The position numbers and the translations under genes were made by a program. Shown here piece by piece: positions 1 to 9,898 of a DNA stretch of 64,000 nt (positions are counted from its first letter, which is position 1; each line of letters starts with the position of its first letter). The stretch covers positions 2,046,001 through 2,110,000 of the forward strand of contig NZ_CP020821.1 in assembly GCF_002105755.1 (NCBI RefSeq), given 5' to 3'. The DNA is from Mycobacterium colombiense CECT 3035. Lineage in GTDB: Bacteria; Actinomycetota; Actinomycetes; Mycobacteriales; Mycobacteriaceae. The notes under the pieces are model-generated. The model was not told the DNA's origin. It saw only the letters and a program-made list of their open reading frames with translations, and ran no database searches.

Positions 1-1429
1 CGCGGCGGGCAGCCTTGGGCGGGGAACCGCCGCGGGCCTGGGTGTGGGAGCTCTTGGCCTGGCTGCGCACCCGGTCGATCACCTGGGCGACGTCGTCCCA
101 GCCGACCCACCCGGCCAGCTGCCGGGCGTACTCGTCGCGCAGCGTCGGGTCCTTGATCTGGCTCACCATCGGCACGCAGCGGCGCAGCGCGGCGACGCGG
201 CCCTCGGCGCTGTCCAGGTCCATCTCCGCGAGCGCCGAACGGATCGCGAATTCGAACAGCGGGGTTCGCCGCGCCACCAAGTCGCGCAGCGCCCCGTCGC
301 CGGACTTCAGCCGTAGATCGCACGGGTCCATGCCGTCCGGCGCGACGGCCACGAACGACTGCCCCGCCAGGTTCTGCTCGCCGCCGAAGGCCTTGAGGGC
401 GGCGGCCCGCCCGGCCGCGTCACCGTCGAAAACGTAGATCAGTTCGCCGCGAAAGAAGCTGTCGTCCATCATCAGTCGGCGCAGCATCGACAGGTGCTCG
501 TCGCCGAACGCGGTGCCGCACGAGGCGACGGCGGTGGTGACCCCGCTCAGGTGCATCGCCATCACGTCGGTGTAGCCCTCGACGACGACCGCCTGATGCC
601 CCTTGGCGATGTCGCGTTTGGCCAAGTCGATGCCGAACATCACGTTGGACTTCTTGTACAGCAGCGTCTCGGGGGTGTTGATGTACTTGGCTTCCATCGG
701 ATCGTCATCGAACAGCCGCCGGGCGCCGAAACCGATCACCTCGCCGGCCGAACTCCGGATGGGCCAGAGCAATCGGCGATGGAACCGGTCCATCGGTCCG
801 CGCCGCCCCTGCCGCGACAGGCCGGCCGCCTCCAGCTCCTTGAACTCAAAACCCTTGCGCACCAAGTGCTTGGTCAACGAATCCCAGCCCGAGGGCGCGA
901 AGCCACAACCGAAACGACGGGCCGCCTCGGCGTCGAAGTTCCGCTCGGTCAGGTACTGGCGGGCCGGTGCGGCCTCGGCGGATTCCAACGCCGCCGCGTA
1001 GAACTCCGCCGCGGCGGCGTTGGCCGCGACGAGCCGGCTGCGGCTCCCGCGGTCGCGCTGCACGCTGGTCGCCGGGCCGGAGTAGTTGATGGTGTGCCCG
1101 ATCCGGTCGGCGAGCAGTTCGACCGCCTCGACGAAGCTGACGTGTTCGATCTTCTGGATGAAGGCGTACACGTCGCCGCCCTCACCACAGCCGAAGCAGT
1201 GGAAGTGGCCGTGATTGGGGCGGACGTGAAACGACGGCGACTTCTCGTCGTGGAACGGACACAGGCCCTTGAGCGAATCGGCGCCGGCACGCCGCAATTG
1301 GACGTAATCGCCGATGACTTCGTCGATGCGCACCCGCTCGCGGATGGCCGCGATGTCGCGGTCGGGAATCCGGCCGCGCCCCCGGGCACGGCCGTCGCCC
1401 TCCGCGCGTGAACCTGCCGGGCTGGACAT
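1..1429 (-). CDS. dnaG: DNA primase DnaG (3' end cut by window edge)
   Basis: Makes RNA primers for the replication fork. Translation from ATG at 1429 (an in-frame TAG lies four codons upstream) gives an N-terminal CHC2 zinc-binding domain with CPFH followed by CFGC, then the primase catalytic core, and a TOPRIM segment containing VVVEGYTDVMAMH and later VFDGDAAGR, with the expected acidic residues. About 476 codons are present and the reading frame is open to base 1, so the C-terminal helicase-interaction region lies outside the window. The M. tuberculosis counterpart is Rv2343c. There dgt follows directly upstream; here a SodC-like gene sits between them. No frameshift was seen over the whole readable length. 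Confidence 0.97.
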   Translation of the reverse strand, partial: MSSPAGSRAEGDGRARGRGRIPDRDIAAIRERVRIDEVIGDYVQLRRAGADSLKGLCPFHDEKSPSFHVRPNHGHFHCFGCGEGGDVYAFIQKIEHVSFVEAVELLADRIGHTINYSGPATSVQRDRGSRSRLVAANAAAAEFYAAALESAEAAPARQYLTERNFDAEAARRFGCGFAPSGWDSLTKHLVRKGFEFKELEAAGLSRQGRRGPMDRFHRRLLWPIRSSAGEVIGFGARRLFDDDPMEAKYINTPETLLYKKSNVMFGIDLAKRDIAKGHQAVVVEGYTDVMAMHLSGVTTAVASCGTAFGDEHLSMLRRLMMDDSFFRGELIYVFDGDAAGRAAALKAFGGEQNLAGQSFVAVAPDGMDPCDLRLKSGDGALRDLVARRTPLFEFAIRSALAEMDLDSAEGRVAALRRCVPMVSQIKDPTLRDEYARQLAGWVGWDDVAQVIDRVRSQAKSSHTQARGGSPPKAARR

Positions 1430-1458
1430 CGGCTCAGTCTAAGGCGCGACGGCGAAAG

Positions 1459-2076
1459 CTAGCCGGTACCGATGACGCCGCAGGCGACCCGGTCCATCGC
1501 GTTCTCGGTGTCCTGGGCGCCGTGCAGCATCAGCGCGGTCTTGTTGCCCGCCAGCAGCTCGTCGCGGTTGAACGAATCGGTCGTGGTGACCAGGTACGCC
1601 GAGCCGTCCTGACGGACCTCAAGCGACGTCAGGTCGCCGCTTTCCGGCTTACCGGTGTGGCCGGGCGCCTGGTAGTGGCCGCCGGCGGACAGGAAGTTGC
1701 CCGGTGCGCCGCCGGTGGGAGCCACCGAGTTCGGCTCGCACTTGCCGATCTCGTGCACGTGCAGGCCGTGGATGCCGGGCGTGAGGATGCCGGGCGCCGT
1801 CGTCTTCACGGTGACGGTCACGTAGCCGCCGGTGAAGTCGAAGGTCGCGGTGGCCGCGGAGCGACCATCGGGTGTCTTCAGTTCCGCGCTGAGCGAGCCG
1901 CCCGCCGGTGCCGGGGTGGTGGTCTCGCCGGACGACGTCGGAGCGGCACTCTTCACCGGCGGGGTGGTGCCCGGCTGGGTGCTCGCATGCTGCGGTGAAC
2001 TGCAGGCAGTCATGGCGACGACGGGCAGTCCCATCAAGAAGGAGGCCACAAAGGGCGAGCCGCTGAATTTCTTCAT
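1459..2076 (-). CDS. Cu,Zn superoxide dismutase-like lipoprotein, short form
   Basis: A 205-residue exported protein of the SodC family, which converts superoxide to peroxide at the cell surface. The N-terminus is a lipoprotein signal ending VVAMTAC (Cys25), followed by a Pro/Thr/Ser-rich linker. Copper ligands are visible in GLHVHE (His106, His108), GGHY (His134) and LMLH (His185); the disulfide pair is probably Cys113 and Cys199, and the active-site Arg is in DRVACGVIG. Compared with M. tuberculosis SodC (Rv0432, from memory) the stretch between the last copper His and the terminal Arg-Val-Ala-Cys is much shorter, as if the electrostatic loop had been removed. The gene lies between dnaG and dgt, which are adjacent in M. 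tuberculosis. It may be a paralogue with altered activity; SOD activity is inferred, not certain. Confidence 0.85.
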   Translation of the reverse strand: MKKFSGSPFVASFLMGLPVVAMTACSSPQHASTQPGTTPPVKSAAPTSSGETTTPAPAGGSLSAELKTPDGRSAATATFDFTGGYVTVTVKTTAPGILTPGIHGLHVHEIGKCEPNSVAPTGGAPGNFLSAGGHYQAPGHTGKPESGDLTSLEVRQDGSAYLVTTTDSFNRDELLAGNKTALMLHGAQDTENAMDRVACGVIGTG

Positions 2077-2142
2077 GTCGGGCAGCCTAACTCGCGGCGG
2101 CCCCGCCGATTCCCGGACCGCACGACTTGATGCCCGCCGCGA

Positions 2143-3420
2143 CTACGGAGCGGCCTGGCGGACGTCGATCCGTTCGAGCCGCCCCTCGGTGAACGAGGCG
2201 ATCTGATCGACGATGACCCGCCACCTCGCGCCGTCGTCGGCCGCGGTGTTGAAGGCCGCAGCAAAGACCGGATCGAGCGTTCGGGGTGCCCCGGCATACA
2301 ACCAGTGCGCGACCCGGTGGATGCGTTCGCGCTGCCCGGCCTGGGTCTCCTGATGCCGCGGATCGGACATGATGAATTGCAGCGCCAGTATTTTCAGCAA
2401 GGCGACCTCGGCACGCACCAGGTCGGGAACCTGCAACTCGGCCCGGTAGCGCACCAGCGGCCCGGGTCCCGCCGCCGCGCGGGTGGTGGCAATGGCCGCC
2501 GAGGCGAACCTGCCGACCAGCTCACTGGTCAACCGCTTCAGCGCGACCGAAGCGGCGAGCGTGGCGTCGTACTTGCCGACGGCGGCGACCACCGGCAGGG
2601 CGGCGAGCCGCCGCGCGGCCGCCATGAAGTCGTCGGCCCGCACCCGGGAGAACTCGGTCTCGCCCAGTTTGGCCAACGCGGCGGCCTCGTCGTCGTCGGC
2701 GAGCACCCGCAGGTCGATGCGCTGGGACACCACGCCGTCCTCAACGTCGTGCACCGAATACGCCACATCGTCGGCCCAGTCCATGACCTGCGCCTCCAGG
2801 CACATCCGGCCCTCGGGTGCGCCCGCCCGAACCCACGCGGCCGGCTCTCGGTCGTCGTCGTAGAACCCGAACTTGCGCGTCCCGTTTCCGAGTCCTTCGC
2901 CGCGGCCCCACGGATACTTGGTGACGGCGTCCAGCGACGCGCGAGTCAGATTCAGTCCCGCGCTATTACCTTGTCCGTCAAGGACTTTGGGCTCCAGACT
3001 GGTCAGGATTCGAAAGTTCTGGGCGTTGCCCTCGAAGCCGCCGTAGTCCGCCGCGACCTCATCCAGCGCCCGTTCACCGTTGTGGCCGTAGGGCGGGTGG
3101 CCGATATCGTGGGCCAGTCCCGCCAGCTCGACCAGGTCGAGGTCGCAGCCCAGCCCGATCGCCATCCCCCGCCCGATCTGGGCGACCTCGAGCGAGTGCG
3201 TGAGCCGGGTGCGCGGCGTGTCACCTTCTCGCGGCCCGACCACCTGGGTCTTGTCGGCCAGCCTGCGCAGCGCGGCGCTGTGCAGGACGCGCGCGCGATC
3301 GCGGGCGAAGTCGGTGCGGTGCTGGCCCTCGGTGCCCGGCAGACCCGCAGTCTTCGGCGCTTCGGCCACGCGTCGCTCACGGTCGAAGTCGTCGTATGGG
3401 TCGTGCTGATTCCTGGTCAC
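2143..3420 (-). CDS. dgt: Deoxyguanosinetriphosphate triphosphohydrolase-like protein Dgt
   Basis: Hydrolyses dNTPs to deoxynucleoside and triphosphate, helping control nucleotide pools. The 425-residue protein is close to the usual mycobacterial length. The HD metal site is seen as His75 in RLTHSLEV, His104-Asp105 in [13 protein letters not shown], and a later conserved Asp-rich segment ([17 protein letters not shown]). The N-terminal [20 protein letters not shown] helix is typical of the family. It corresponds to Rv2344c. The start is an ATG in the expected place. It is transcribed in the same direction as dnaG and may share its transcript through the SodC-like gene; the 66-base gap to that gene has no obvious terminator. 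Confidence 0.95.
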   Translation of the reverse strand: MTRNQHDPYDDFDRERRVAEAPKTAGLPGTEGQHRTDFARDRARVLHSAALRRLADKTQVVGPREGDTPRTRLTHSLEVAQIGRGMAIGLGCDLDLVELAGLAHDIGHPPYGHNGERALDEVAADYGGFEGNAQNFRILTSLEPKVLDGQGNSAGLNLTRASLDAVTKYPWGRGEGLGNGTRKFGFYDDDREPAAWVRAGAPEGRMCLEAQVMDWADDVAYSVHDVEDGVVSQRIDLRVLADDDEAAALAKLGETEFSRVRADDFMAAARRLAALPVVAAVGKYDATLAASVALKRLTSELVGRFASAAIATTRAAAGPGPLVRYRAELQVPDLVRAEVALLKILALQFIMSDPRHQETQAGQRERIHRVAHWLYAGAPRTLDPVFAAAFNTAADDGARWRVIVDQIASFTEGRLERIDVRQAAP

Positions 3421-3564
3421 CGACGCACAGTCTGCCAGGGAATGCCCGCCGAAGTCCGGCCCGGCTCAGGCCCGCCGGCGTGTGTCGCGGCGAGGCCGTG
3501 TCCGACCGCCCCGGCCCCTCATCAGGCCTATTGGCCTGCATCGTCGCCGGGCTAGATTGGCCCT

Positions 3565-5556
3565 ATGCGTTGCACCGCTCGACTGATCGCCGCGATCGCG
3601 ACGATCCTCACGGTCGGCTTCGGCGGCGGCCTGCTCCTGGCGCCAGCCGCCGGCGCGCAACCACCGTTCCGGTTGGCCGACTACATCACTGACCCCGCGG
3701 GAGCGCTGTCGGATTCCGGGCACAGCGCGGTCAGCTCCGCCCTCAACAAGCTGTACACCGACCGCCACATCCGGCTGTGGGTGGTCTACGTCGACAACTT
3801 CTCCGGGCAGACCCCGACCGGATGGGCACAACGCACCGCCAGCAGCAGCGACCTGGGCGACTACGACGCGTTGCTGGCCGTCGGCACCACCAGCCGCGAA
3901 TACGCCTTCCTGGTGCCCTCGACGATCAAGAGCATCAACGCAAACCAGGTCGACAACTTGCGGCGCAACAGGATCGAGCCCGCCCTGCACAACGGCGATT
4001 GGAGCGGCGCCGCCGTCGCGGCGGCCAACGGGCTCGACGCCTCGCCCGGTTCGTCCGGCCGGGTGGCGCTGCTGGCCGTGCTGGCGGGCATTCTTGTCTC
4101 GTTGGCGGTCCTGTTGCTGGTGATGCGCTATCGGGGTAAGCGCCGCAGGGCCGCGGCGCTGGCCGCGGCACGCCGAGTCGACCCCACCGACGCCGATGCG
4201 CTGGCCGCGGTGCCGCCGCAGGCACTCGACGACCTGTCCCGCGCGCTGGTGGTGGACGTCGACAACGCCGTACGCACCAGCGCCAACGAATTGGAGCTGG
4301 CGGTCAGTGAATTCGGTGAAGCCCGCACCCAGCCGTTCACCCAGGCCGTCACCAACGCGAAAGCCGCTCTGTCCCAAGCATTCACGATCCGGCAGCAGCT
4401 GGACGACGAGACACCGGAGACGCCGGCGCAGCGCCGCGAATTGCTCACCCAGGTGATCGTCTCGGCGGCGCGCGCCGACCGCGAACTGGAGTCACAGACC
4501 GAGGCGTTCGAGAAGCTGCGAGATCTGGTGATCAACGCCCCCACCCGGCTGGACTCGCTGACGCAGCAGTATGTGGAACTGACCAGCCGCATCGCGCCGG
4601 CCGAGGAGCGACTTGCCCTGCTGCACAAGGATTTCAGCGCTGTGGCACTGACTTCGGTGTCGGGCAACGTCACGGCCGCCAAGGAGCGCCTGGCCTTCGC
4701 GGACCGCAACATCGGCAGCGCCCGTGGACTTGCCGCCCAAGCAGTCAGCGGGCAGCAAGCCGGTCTGGTCGACGCGGTCCGCGCCGCCGAGTCGGCGCTG
4801 GGCCAGGCACGGGCGTTGCTCGACGCGGTGGACAACGCGGCCGGCGACATTCAGCACGCCATCGACCGGCTACCGTCGGCGATGACCGACATCCAGAACG
4901 ACATCGAGCGCGCGAACGAACTTCTGAAGAAGACGCCGAGCGCCAAAACCGCGCATGGCGGCGATCTGGTCGTGGCACGCGACGCGGCCGTCAGGGCCGT
5001 CGAGAGCGCGCGGGCCGGCGCATCCGACGATCCCCTGGGCGAATTCGGTCAGCTGACCAAGGCCGACGCCGGCCTCAACGGGCTGCTGGCCACGCTGGCC
5101 CAGGAGCAGGCCGCCGCCGAGCAGCTGAACCGGTCGATGGAGCAGGCGTTGTTCACCGCAACGTCGAGGGTGCGCGCGGTGTCGGACTACGTCGACACGC
5201 GCCGGGGCAGCATCGGGCCCGAGGCGCGCACCCGGCTGGCCGAGGCCAGGCGGCATCTGCAAGCTGCGGAGGACAAACGGTCGACGCTTCCGACCGAGGC
5301 GATCGCCCATGCCAATGCGGCGTCGACACTGGCCGCCACGGCGCAGGCCCTGGCCAACGATGACGTGCAGCTGGCGCAGCGCGCCTACATGGGCCGTGGC
5401 GGCAGCGACATGGGCGCGATGCTCGGCGGCATCATCATCGGCAACGTGCTCAGCGGAGGCATGCGGGGCGGATTCGGCGGCTGGAGCCCAACCTCGTTCG
5501 GCGGCAGCGCGGGTTCGTCCGGCGGCGGTTTCATGGGTGGCGGCGGCCGATTCTGA
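3565..5556 (+). CDS. TPM-domain membrane protein (Rv2345-like)
   Basis: A 663-residue envelope protein of unknown exact function. Residues 1-31 are a signal peptide ending AGAQ. Residues about 36-155 form a TPM domain (LADYITDPAGALS ... VVYVDNFSG ... YDALLAVGTTSREYAF), a fold described for phosphatase-like thylakoid and bacterial proteins. A single membrane helix follows at about 168-188 and ends in a basic RYRGKRRR stop-transfer. Residues about 200-610 are Ala/Glu/Leu/Arg-rich and look helical or coiled-coil. The last 50 residues are Gly/Ser/Met-rich and end FMGGGGRF. Orientation and position match M. tuberculosis Rv2345. It diverges from dgt; the 144-base gap should hold both promoters. Confidence 0.9.
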   Translation: MRCTARLIAAIATILTVGFGGGLLLAPAAGAQPPFRLADYITDPAGALSDSGHSAVSSALNKLYTDRHIRLWVVYVDNFSGQTPTGWAQRTASSSDLGDYDALLAVGTTSREYAFLVPSTIKSINANQVDNLRRNRIEPALHNGDWSGAAVAAANGLDASPGSSGRVALLAVLAGILVSLAVLLLVMRYRGKRRRAAALAAARRVDPTDADALAAVPPQALDDLSRALVVDVDNAVRTSANELELAVSEFGEARTQPFTQAVTNAKAALSQAFTIRQQLDDETPETPAQRRELLTQVIVSAARADRELESQTEAFEKLRDLVINAPTRLDSLTQQYVELTSRIAPAEERLALLHKDFSAVALTSVSGNVTAAKERLAFADRNIGSARGLAAQAVSGQQAGLVDAVRAAESALGQARALLDAVDNAAGDIQHAIDRLPSAMTDIQNDIERANELLKKTPSAKTAHGGDLVVARDAAVRAVESARAGASDDPLGEFGQLTKADAGLNGLLATLAQEQAAAEQLNRSMEQALFTATSRVRAVSDYVDTRRGSIGPEARTRLAEARRHLQAAEDKRSTLPTEAIAHANAASTLAATAQALANDDVQLAQRAYMGRGGSDMGAMLGGIIIGNVLSGGMRGGFGGWSPTSFGGSAGSSGGGFMGGGGRF

Positions 5557-5603
5557 GCAGCGCCGGACGCCGGCGATCGCGGTTGCTTCGGGTTTCTCCG
5601 GTG

Positions 5604-5891
5604 TCAGCCGGCTGCCGGCGAATGCGGTATCACGCCCGGGCTCCGCGGCACGGTGTCGCCGTCCCACCCGGTCCACACACCGTCGGCAACGGCCGTCGGG
5701 CGGGGAACGTCGGCCATTTCTTCGGGAGCTTCGGCACCGGCGTCCGGCTTCGGAGCCCAGTGGTCGTAGTCATCCGGTGGGACGACCACGCCCCACTTGA
5801 GTGGAACCGACAGGCCACCGAGCATGCCGGACTCACCTCGAACTGCCGACACCGTGTCATCCGGCAACGGCGAACCGAGAGGCAATAGCAC
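5604..5891 (-). CDS. Small SVP-motif mycobacterial protein (Rv2348c-like)
   Basis: A 95-residue protein with GMLGGLSVPLKWGVVVPPDDYDHWAP-type core in its middle (GGLSVP at about 25-30) and a VIPHSPAAG end. The GGxSVPxxW motif is the hallmark of PPE-SVP proteins, but there is no PPE domain. From memory it resembles M. tuberculosis Rv2348c, which sits in the same neighbourhood next to esxO/esxP; no esx genes are present here. The start is a GTG at 5891 with a strong ribosome site (GGAAGGGGG) just upstream. Function is unknown; export through a type VII system is conceivable but nothing in the sequence proves it. Confidence 0.65.
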   Translation of the reverse strand: MLLPLGSPLPDDTVSAVRGESGMLGGLSVPLKWGVVVPPDDYDHWAPKPDAGAEAPEEMADVPRPTAVADGVWTGWDGDTVPRSPGVIPHSPAAG

Positions 5892-6408
5892 CCCTGCCCC
5901 CTTCCACAGCCGATAGAGCGTTCGGGCGCTGTGGCGAATCTATTTACACCAACCGGTTCACATCGTAAGACAAAGTGAAGAAAATTTGCGGGAATTGCCA
6001 ATTTTCGTTTTTTGGCACGTGCCCAACAGCGGGCCGCCCATCGCCGGGTCCGCGACGGCAGCCACCGCGCGCCGCGCCCCGCGTCGTCGATGTCGCGTGC
6101 CGGCGCTCGACTCGAGGCGTGGTGCGACGCGATCGCCGAACCGATTCCGTTGGTGGGCAACGCTTTAACGCTGCCACCAAGCTGGCACGCCGACGAGTGG
6201 AAGAGGTTGCGCGGCGCGTCGCGACAGTCGGGCGCGGCGGTACCGCAGCCGACGGAGTGCGGCGGCCGGGAGTTTTTACCAGACGCATCGAATGAATTCG
6301 CGCGTCGCGATACAGCGCGTGTCGCCGCGCCTGCCCCGCATAACCGAAAGTATTGAATTCACGCTCCATTGCACAATATTCACGTCTGCAACAGCAGCAC
6401 CGCGGGCG
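5892..6408. other. Intergenic region between small SVP gene and PPE gene
   Basis: About 517 bases without a convincing gene. Several overlapping open frames exist on both strands, but they are Arg-rich, overlap one another and match nothing known. The left third (about 5935-6025) is clearly richer in A/T than its surroundings and contains a perfect 10-base palindrome GGCACGTGCC at 6014-6023 and, on the minus strand, a TAGATT hexamer at 5942-5937 that could be the -10 box of the downstream small gene. No terminator or RNA gene was recognised. Confidence 0.5.
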
Positions 6409-7635
6409 CTAGCCCGGGCGGTTGCGCGGAACGACCTTCGGGCGAGACCTCACCACCTGAGCGCGGGTTCCGCGGTCTTCGCCCTCGGGCTTCTTGTCGC
6501 CGACCGGCATCGCGGCCATCGGCACGCCGCTGCCCGACCCGGTACCCGCCGCGACGGCCGGCGTCCCGGCGCCCACACCCGACATCGCCGGGGTGGCAAT
6601 GTATGCCGGCATCGACCCTTCCCACGCGGCGGGCACCGACAACGACCCGATGAACCGCGCGCCACCCAGGCCCGCGGTCGCAACGCCCAAGGCGCCCAAC
6701 CCCCCACCGGCCAACGGCTGCAGGTCGGACAGCGCGCTGCCCGAACTGTGTGGCGCGCTCAGCGGCGCACTGGCCGCGTTGACCAACGCCGGTGCCAGCG
6801 TCGGTGCCGACGCCGGCGCCGCGGCGGGTCCGGCGGGGCCGGCGCTCTGGGCGAGCGTCACCATGGGCGTCATCAGCGCCGTCGCCGGGTACATCCCCGC
6901 CTGCGCCACCGTCGTCAAGGTCGCCACCGGCGTCGACGAAAGCAACGAGACGGCGGGCGAGAGCGCCCCCAGCACCGACTGCAGCTCGGAGGCGAACGCG
7001 GTCCCCAGTGAGGACAGGCCCTGGAAGAACTGCGACGCCAAACTCAGGGGCGCCGTCACCAATCCGGCCAGGCCCGCCAGGTCGGCGGTCGGTGCGCTAC
7101 CGCCGAGGGCCGCCGGTGGCACGCTGAAGTCCGGCAATGCCTGGGCCATCGATTGAGCCCCGGCGTGATAGCCCAGCATCGCCGCCACATCCTGCGCCCA
7201 CATCTCGACGTATTCGAGTTCGGTCTGTGCGATGGCCGCCGTGTTGATGCCGAAGAAGTTCGTCGCGATCAGCACGAGCAGCCGGGCCCGGTTGGCCAGC
7301 ACCTCCGGCAGCGGCACCGTCGCGACCAGAGCACCCTCGTAAGCCAGCGCCGCGATCCGGGCCTGCAGGGCCGCCACTTCCGCTTGTGCCGCAGCGATTA
7401 TCAGCCATTCGACGTAGGGCGCCGCGGCCGCCGTCATCGACATCGAGGACGGCCCCATCCAGGCGCCACCGGCCAAATCGGAAACCGTGGTGTGAAACGA
7501 CGAGGCCGAGGATGACAGCTCCACCGCCAGTCCATCCCACGCCGAGGCCGCCTCGAACAGAGGCCCGGCCCCCGGGCCGCCAATTATCAAGGCCGAGTTG
7601 ATTTCAGGAGGGAAGAACACAAACGCGGGAATCAT
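6409..7635 (-). CDS. PPE family protein, SVP subgroup
   Basis: A 408-residue PPE protein. The PPE motif is FFPPEINSALI near residue 10. A WxG-type turn (GAWMGPSS) and the conserved helix with [14 protein letters not shown] complete the N-terminal domain of about 170 residues. The subgroup motif GSLSVPAAW lies in the C-terminal third, which ends RPKVVPRNRPG as in other SVP members. PPE proteins normally pair with PE partners and leave by ESX secretion; no PE gene is adjacent. ATG at 7635 is preferred over a TTG four codons upstream because GGTTGGGG lies six bases before the ATG. It occupies the place of PPE40 (Rv2356c) beside glyS but belongs to a different subgroup, so it is a positional rather than a true counterpart. 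Confidence 0.9.
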   Translation of the reverse strand: MIPAFVFFPPEINSALIIGGPGAGPLFEAASAWDGLAVELSSSASSFHTTVSDLAGGAWMGPSSMSMTAAAAPYVEWLIIAAAQAEVAALQARIAALAYEGALVATVPLPEVLANRARLLVLIATNFFGINTAAIAQTELEYVEMWAQDVAAMLGYHAGAQSMAQALPDFSVPPAALGGSAPTADLAGLAGLVTAPLSLASQFFQGLSSLGTAFASELQSVLGALSPAVSLLSSTPVATLTTVAQAGMYPATALMTPMVTLAQSAGPAGPAAAPASAPTLAPALVNAASAPLSAPHSSGSALSDLQPLAGGGLGALGVATAGLGGARFIGSLSVPAAWEGSMPAYIATPAMSGVGAGTPAVAAGTGSGSGVPMAAMPVGDKKPEGEDRGTRAQVVRSRPKVVPRNRPG

Positions 7636-7886
7636 TTGCAACCCCAACCGACCGAGTCAACGGCTCCTACCCCGGACGGCCCGACATCCGCCCGCGGCCA
7701 TTAGCTATCTACTTATGCCCCACAGGGATCCTAAGGCACCCTCACCGCGAAGACCGGACTTTTAAACAAACCTTATTTCGGGAAATGCGGCGCGGGTGAT
7801 GGCGCATCGGCGCCCGTCCCAAACCGTCAGACGTGCGGCGGCGCAACGGGACAGACAATATACAAGACCGCGGCGCTGCCGGCCGA

Positions 7887-9278
7887 TTAACAGCCCTTCA
7901 GGCGCGCCGCCAGATAATCGGACACGGCATTCATCGCGACGCGCTCCTGGGACATGTCGTCGCGACGGCGCACCGTCACGGCGTTGTCCTCGAGGGAGTC
8001 GAAATCCACCGTGACGCAGAACGGCGTGCCAATCTCGTCCTGGCGCCGATAACGTCGCCCGATCGCGCCGGCGTCATCGAAATCGATATTCCAAAACTTG
8101 CGCAACTCGGCGGCCAGGTCGCGCGCCTTCGGACTCAGGTCGACGTGACGCGACAGCGGAAGGACCGCAGCCTTGACCGGAGACAGCCGCGGATCCAGGC
8201 GCAGAACCGTGCGTTTTTCCATCTTGCCCTTGGCGTTCGGGGCTTCGTCCTCCACGTACGCGTCGATCAGGAACGCCATGAACGACCGCGTCAGGCCGGC
8301 GGCCGGCTCGATGACATACGGGGTGTAGCGCGTGTCGGTGACCTGGTCGTAGAACGACAGATCGACGCCGGAATGCTTTGCGTGCGTCGACAAGTCGAAA
8401 TCCGTGCGGTTGGCGACACCTTCCAGCTCGCCCCACGGATTACCGGCGAAACCGAACTTGTACTCGATGTCCACGGTGCGATCGGAGTAGTGCGACAGCT
8501 TGTCGGCGGGGTGCTCGAATAACCGTAAGTTCTCCGGATCGATGCCCAGGTCGACATACCATTGCAGCCGGGTGTCGATCCAGTACTGATGCCATTCCTT
8601 CGCGGTCGACGGCTCCACGAAGAACTCCATTTCCATTTGTTCGAACTCGCGGGTTCGGAAAATGAAGTTGCCCGGCGTGATCTCGTTGCGAAAACTCTTG
8701 CCGATCTGGCCGATACCGAAAGGCGGCTTCTTGCGGGCGGTCGTCACCACGTTGGCGAAGTTGACGAAGATGCCCTGCGCCGTCTCCGGGCGCAGATAAT
8801 GCAGGCCCTCCTCGGTCTCGATCGGCCCCAGGTACGTCTTGAGCATCATGTTGAACTCGCGCGGCTCGGTCCACTGGCCCGGCTCGCCGGTCTCCGGGTC
8901 GCGGATGTCGGCCAGGCCGTTGGGCGGCGGGTGTCCGTGCTTGGCCTCGTAGGCCTCGATGAGATGGTCGGCGCGGTAGCGCTTGTGGGTGATCAACGAC
9001 TCGACCAGCGGGTCGTGGAACACCTCGACGTGACCGGAGGCCACCCACACCTGGCGCGGCAGGATGATCGACGAATCCAGGCCCACCACGTCGTCGCGAC
9101 CGCTGACCACCGAGCGCCACCACTGCCGCTTGATGTTCTCTTTGAACTCCACGCCCAGCGGGCCGTAATCCCAGGCCGACCGGGTGCCGCCGTAGATCTC
9201 CCCCGAGGGGAAGACGAAGCCACGCCGTTTGGCCAGGTTCACTACGGTGTCGATGACGGACGCCACGGGGCGGTGCAC
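7887..9278 (-). CDS. glyS: Glycyl-tRNA synthetase
   Basis: Charges tRNA-Gly in the cytoplasm; the homodimeric class II type. Class II features are visible: the motif 2 region [14 protein letters not shown] and the motif 3 region ending [10 protein letters not shown]; a long [10 protein letters not shown] segment precedes motif 2. The start chosen is GTG at 9278, giving 463 residues, the length of the M. tuberculosis enzyme (Rv2357c), with GGAAAGGGA just upstream. An in-frame ATG at 9371 would add 31 residues of non-homologous sequence and would lie inside the likely smtB operator. The gene diverges from smtB-zur as in M. tuberculosis. Confidence 0.96.
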   Translation of the reverse strand: MHRPVASVIDTVVNLAKRRGFVFPSGEIYGGTRSAWDYGPLGVEFKENIKRQWWRSVVSGRDDVVGLDSSIILPRQVWVASGHVEVFHDPLVESLITHKRYRADHLIEAYEAKHGHPPPNGLADIRDPETGEPGQWTEPREFNMMLKTYLGPIETEEGLHYLRPETAQGIFVNFANVVTTARKKPPFGIGQIGKSFRNEITPGNFIFRTREFEQMEMEFFVEPSTAKEWHQYWIDTRLQWYVDLGIDPENLRLFEHPADKLSHYSDRTVDIEYKFGFAGNPWGELEGVANRTDFDLSTHAKHSGVDLSFYDQVTDTRYTPYVIEPAAGLTRSFMAFLIDAYVEDEAPNAKGKMEKRTVLRLDPRLSPVKAAVLPLSRHVDLSPKARDLAAELRKFWNIDFDDAGAIGRRYRRQDEIGTPFCVTVDFDSLEDNAVTVRRRDDMSQERVAMNAVSDYLAARLKGC

Positions 9279-9365
9279 TCCCTTTCCGGGTTCGGGCGGG
9301 CACGCGCGGCGGTCAACCGCGGTGCGCAGAGCATCAGTCATGGTAGCGATCGGCGCCGCGCTCTT

Positions 9366-9391
9366 TGACATGCGTCATCATGCATGTGACA
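9366..9391. promoter_or_regulatory. Candidate SmtB/ArsR-type operator
   Basis: An imperfect inverted repeat TGACATGC-N8-GCATGTgACA (one extra base in the right arm) lies in the glyS-smtB intergenic region, about 80 bases before the smtB start. ArsR/SmtB repressors usually bind such imperfect palindromes near their own promoter and release them on zinc binding. The assignment rests on position and symmetry only. Confidence 0.4.
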
Positions 9392-9469
9392 GTGGATGGC
9401 AGCCGATAACGATATTCAATGGCGGACACTTTCCCACTACCTGGCACTTCTCGAGGTGATGCCGCTCCC

Positions 9470-9898
9470 ATGATGACGTCCCCGTCACCTTCCGCATCGA
9501 TGCCGGCCGCCGACGACGGCGACTCGGACCCCGGCGCGGTCGCCCACGATCACGACGCGCTCGGCGCCGCCGGACACTCCGGGGTCACCGCCTACCCCGT
9601 CCCGCCGCCGCGAGACATCCTCGACGCCGCCGGTGAGCTGTTGCGCGCGCTGGCCGCACCCGTGCGGATCGCCATCGTGTTGCAGCTGCGGGAGTCCCAT
9701 CGCTGCGTGCACGAGCTGGTGGATGCGCTGGGCGTGCCCCAGCCGCTGGTCAGCCAGCACCTGAAGATCTTGAAGGCGGCCGGGGTGGTCACCGGGGAGC
9801 GGTCCGGTCGCGAGGTGCTCTACCGGCTCGCCGATCATCACCTCGCGCACATCGTGGTGGACGCCGTCGCGCACGCCAGTGAGGAGCCGCGCCCATGA
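9470..9898 (+). CDS. smtB: Zinc-responsive ArsR/SmtB-family repressor
   Basis: A 142-residue winged-helix repressor. The recognition region LVDALGVPQPLVSQHLKILKAAGVV is canonical, followed by the beta-wing GERSGREVLYRLAD and a C-terminal helix with metal-ligand candidates Asp and His (ADHHLAHIVVDAVAHASEE), the alpha5 zinc site of SmtB proteins. The variable N-terminal 45 residues are rich in Asp, His and Ala. ATG at 9470 is chosen because GAGGTG lies at 9454-9459 and the counterpart Rv2358 begins with the same MxTSPS pattern. The stop overlaps the zur start by four bases (ATGA), so the two are one operon. In M. tuberculosis zinc relieves SmtB repression of this operon. Confidence 0.95.
   Translation: MMTSPSPSASMPAADDGDSDPGAVAHDHDALGAAGHSGVTAYPVPPPRDILDAAGELLRALAAPVRIAIVLQLRESHRCVHELVDALGVPQPLVSQHLKILKAAGVVTGERSGREVLYRLADHHLAHIVVDAVAHASEEPRP

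Noticed and set aside
2077..2095. IdeR-like site before the SodC-like gene (core TTAGGCT on the minus strand)
   Set aside because: Only about 11 of 19 consensus positions match and one half is missing; it also overlaps the ribosome site.
5944..6369. Arg-rich open frames on both strands between 5.9 and 6.4 kb
   Set aside because: They overlap each other, have no ribosome sites or known domains, and look like chance frames in GC-rich DNA.
9279..9371. Longer glyS starting at ATG 9371 (494 residues)
   Set aside because: The extra 31 residues have no counterpart in other glycyl-tRNA synthetases, overlap the likely smtB operator, and GTG 9278 has its own ribosome site and gives the usual 463 residues.
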